Assembly: GCA_946406195.1 (NCBI GenBank)
Contig: CAMJJT010000002.1
Location: 62,001-126,000 of the forward strand
Source of the DNA: an uncultured Bacteroidales bacterium
GTDB taxonomy: Bacteria > Bacteroidota > Bacteroidia > Bacteroidales > Paludibacteraceae
Length of the DNA stretch: 64,000 bases
Reading direction: 5' to 3'
This document shows positions 62,163 through 64,000 of the stretch, piece by piece. The number at the start of each line of letters is the position of its first letter. The stretch's first letter is position 1. The position numbers and the translations under genes were made by a program. The notes beneath the pieces are model-generated. The model made no database searches and was not told where the DNA came from. It saw nothing but the letters and a program-made list of their open reading frames with translations.

Positions 62163-63239
62163 TTATATCTTCGTTTTGGCAAACGGCACTTCGTCTATCG
62201 CGCAGAAGTCTTGGTCTAAATACTTGAAATACCCTGCCTGACAAATCATTGCGGCATTGTCGGTAGTAAAACTGAATGGCGGAATAAAGACCGTCCAATG
62301 ATATTTCTTACCGTAATCGATAAATGCCTGCCGCAGGGCACTATTGGCACTCACGCCTCCAGCTACAGCTACTTGATTGATTCCCAAATCCTTAGCCGCT
62401 TTCTTGAGTTTGCGCATCAAGATATCCACTACGGTAGCTTGCAGACTCGCACACATGTCTTCGCGTAAGTTCGGAATCTGCTCCGCCAAGGCATCGACAC
62501 TCTCCACGTTGTGCGCTTTGAGCAGATCACGAAGCGTATAAAGGAAAGAGGTCTTCAGTCCTGAGAAAGAGTAATCATATCCGGCGATATTGGGTTTGGC
62601 GAACGGATACTTGGTAGCGTCGCCAAGCTTGGCCAGTTTGTCAATCCATGGACCGCCCGGATACGGAAGACCCAGCACTTTGGCACATTTATCGAAAGCC
62701 TCCCCTGCAGCATCGTCAATCGTCTGACCGATAATCTCAAAATGCGGCATATGGGTCTCCTTTATACCTTGTACTTCGTCCCTTTGTACCTTAATGATTT
62801 GGCTGTTTCCTCCGCTGACAAGCAGACAGAGGAACGGATAAGTGGGATGCGGCAGACCTGTCCCATCCTCCACAAAATGCGCCATGACATGTCCCTGCAA
62901 ATGGTTCACATCAATAATCGGCACATTTAGCGCCAACGCCAACCCTTTCGCAAACGACGTACCGACGAGCAACGAGCCTAAGAGACCGGGACCACGGGTA
63001 AAAGCAATGGCAGAAATATCGTTTTTGGTAACTCCTGCACGCTTGAGCGCGGTATCCACCACCGGCAAAATATTCAACTGATGAGCACGGCTCGCCAATT
63101 CCGGTACCACACCTCCGTACTCCTCATGCACTTTCTGGCTCGCTATCACATTACTGCGTAGCACTCCATCCACGATGACCGCAGACGAGGTGTCATCGCA
63201 ACTCGATTCGATAGCCAATATAACGACTGGTTTTTCCAT
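62163..63239 (-). CDS. tsaD: tRNA N6-adenosine threonylcarbamoyltransferase
   Basis: A 358-residue enzyme that transfers threonylcarbamoyl to A37 of ANN-reading tRNAs, with TsaB/TsaE and TsaC. The opening is LAIESSCDDTSSAV, the metal-binding motif NHLQGHVMAH, and the nucleotide segments are LVSGGNSQI and VAGGVSANSALR. Full length. The ATG at 63239 lies 2 nt after the beta-CASP gene stop, so these genes and the exosortase form one operon. Confidence 0.96.
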   Translation of the reverse strand: MEKPVVILAIESSCDDTSSAVIVDGVLRSNVIASQKVHEEYGGVVPELASRAHQLNILPVVDTALKRAGVTKNDISAIAFTRGPGLLGSLLVGTSFAKGLALALNVPIIDVNHLQGHVMAHFVEDGTGLPHPTYPFLCLLVSGGNSQIIKVQRDEVQGIKETHMPHFEIIGQTIDDAAGEAFDKCAKVLGLPYPGGPWIDKLAKLGDATKYPFAKPNIAGYDYSFSGLKTSFLYTLRDLLKAHNVESVDALAEQIPNLREDMCASLQATVVDILMRKLKKAAKDLGINQVAVAGGVSANSALRQAFIDYGKKYHWTVFIPPFSFTTDNAAMICQAGYFKYLDQDFCAIDEVPFAKTKI

Positions 63240-63241
63240 AT

Positions 63242-64000
63242 TTATAATTCTACTGTTTCGCCTTTCTCAGGCACCTCTATATTCTTGAATTCCGCCTCAT
63301 GCAGATGTCCCTTGTAAGCCTCAGCTGCATTCTCGTCCCCATGTACTACGAATACGCGCTTAACTTTATCAACGGAAAGACTTCGCGTCAGATAATCAAT
63401 CATTTCCTTATAATCGCCATGCCCGGAGAAACCTTCTATTTTCGTAATCTGCGCTTTGATCTTCCGATCTAAACCGAAGATGGATATCCATTGAAGTCCG
63501 GGTTGCTGAATGCGTGCGCCTAAAGTGGTAGGTTCGCAATATCCGACAATCAGGATGGTACAACGCGGATCAGATATATGGTTCGCCACATGATGCTTGA
63601 TACGTCCCGCCTCCAACATGCCCGAAGCAGAGATGATGATACAGGGTTCATCCTTATGGTTCAAGGCTTTCGATTCGCGGATATCCGTGATATAACGCAG
63701 CGTGTTAAACCCAAACGGATCCGGATCAAACTGCATCGTGTCCCGTACTTCATCGCTCAAATCATCCGGATACATGCGGAAGATCTGGGTGGCGTTTGTA
63801 CTCATCGGACTATCTACATACACCGGTATATGGGGCAAACGACCGTCGTTATACAACTGGTTGAGCACATATACAATCTCCTGCGTACGACCGACGGAGA
63901 ACGAAGGAATCAACAACTGCCCTTTGCGATACACGCACGTATCTTCCACAACGCCCAAGAGCTGCTCTTCCGTCACTTCGGCTTCGTCATGCAAACGGTC
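63242..64000 (-). CDS. MBL-fold/beta-CASP hydrolase, C-terminal part (truncated by window edge)
   Basis: About 253 residues, open to the window edge at 64000. The beta-CASP and RMMBL parts are present: LLIPSFSVGRTQEIVYVL, VDSPMSTNATQIF, IISASGMLEAGRIKHH, FSGHGDYKEMIDYL and the terminal VVHGDENAAEAYKGHL. The N-terminal HxHxDH metal site lies outside the window. Such proteins are RNA-processing nuclease-like hydrolases, often called exonucleases of the beta-lactamase fold involved in RNA processing. Confidence 0.9.
   Translation of the reverse strand, partial: DRLHDEAEVTEEQLLGVVEDTCVYRKGQLLIPSFSVGRTQEIVYVLNQLYNDGRLPHIPVYVDSPMSTNATQIFRMYPDDLSDEVRDTMQFDPDPFGFNTLRYITDIRESKALNHKDEPCIIISASGMLEAGRIKHHVANHISDPRCTILIVGYCEPTTLGARIQQPGLQWISIFGLDRKIKAQITKIEGFSGHGDYKEMIDYLTRSLSVDKVKRVFVVHGDENAAEAYKGHLHEAEFKNIEVPEKGETVEL

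Overview
The window is Bacteroidales-like chromosomal DNA, probably from a gut or rumen lineage. The evidence is eleven promoters of the Bacteroidetes type (TTG, 19-20 nt, then TAnnTTTG), SusA-like amylase, TonB-dependent receptor, DUF4465 and TRL-like proteins, DUF4491, an exosortase, and an RF2 carrying SPY in place of SPF. Most of the DNA looks ordinary and of moderate GC. A visibly AT-richer accessory stretch runs from about 29.95 to 33.75 kb. I see no phage, integrase, insertion sequence or CRISPR array.

Layout. 1-4.05 kb (+): end of an unknown gene, tRNA-Gly(CCC) directly followed by the RNase P RNA, a YihY-family membrane protein, a secreted GH13 amylase and a Cys-rich CWC protein. 4.08-11.3 kb (-): a cobalamin-riboswitch unit (DUF4465/FN3 surface protein, 1330-aa GLUG-type surface protein, 40-aa peptide) followed by a BtuF-like binding lipoprotein with its own promoter. 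11.6-17.1 kb (-): a complete MFP-RND-TolC efflux operon. 17.1-23.3 kb (-): Na/Pi cotransporter, a double-receiver PEP/pyruvate-binding protein, glutamate dehydrogenase. 23.5-29.9 kb (+): prfB, a lipoprotein, a C1 peptidase, an IMPACT-family protein, an acyltransferase, coaD and a CtpA-type protease. 29.95-33.75 kb (-): a coupled four-gene operon of unknown function (secreted protein, membrane protein, possible START-like protein, lipase-like hydrolase), a TRL lipoprotein and a small HTH protein. 34.1-38.6 kb (-): an operon of steroid-5-alpha-reductase-like protein, old-yellow-enzyme reductase, SDR and a DUF4832-type protein. 38.6-45.1 kb: EamA transporter, D-2-hydroxyacid dehydrogenase, lipoprotein, pepT, gcvT, patatin. 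45.2-51.9 kb (+): two paralogous acyl-CoA ligases, a TonB receptor, a calycin-like lipoprotein, DUF4491. 52-64 kb: pyrophosphatase hppA (-), valS, uvrA and a CPA2 antiporter (+), then exosortase, tsaD and a beta-CASP hydrolase (-).

The most unusual feature is a set of short tandem arrays with non-triplet period (7, 8, 11 or 16 nt; 2-6 units). They lie at gene junctions, supply start or stop codons, and run through conserved genes (uvrA, gcvT, valS, the BtuF-like gene, the OYE, EamA and 2-hydroxyacid dehydrogenase genes). The same unit families recur at unrelated loci. A second repeat, about 130 bp and carrying a complete promoter, occurs as an inverted pair at 39.6/40.3 kb and in part at 11.3 kb, where it drives the B12 riboswitch unit. 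The gene trio at 35.6-38.6 kb resembles the 5-alpha-reductase / 5-beta-reductase / hydroxysteroid dehydrogenase clusters reported for bile-acid conversion in gut Bacteroidetes.
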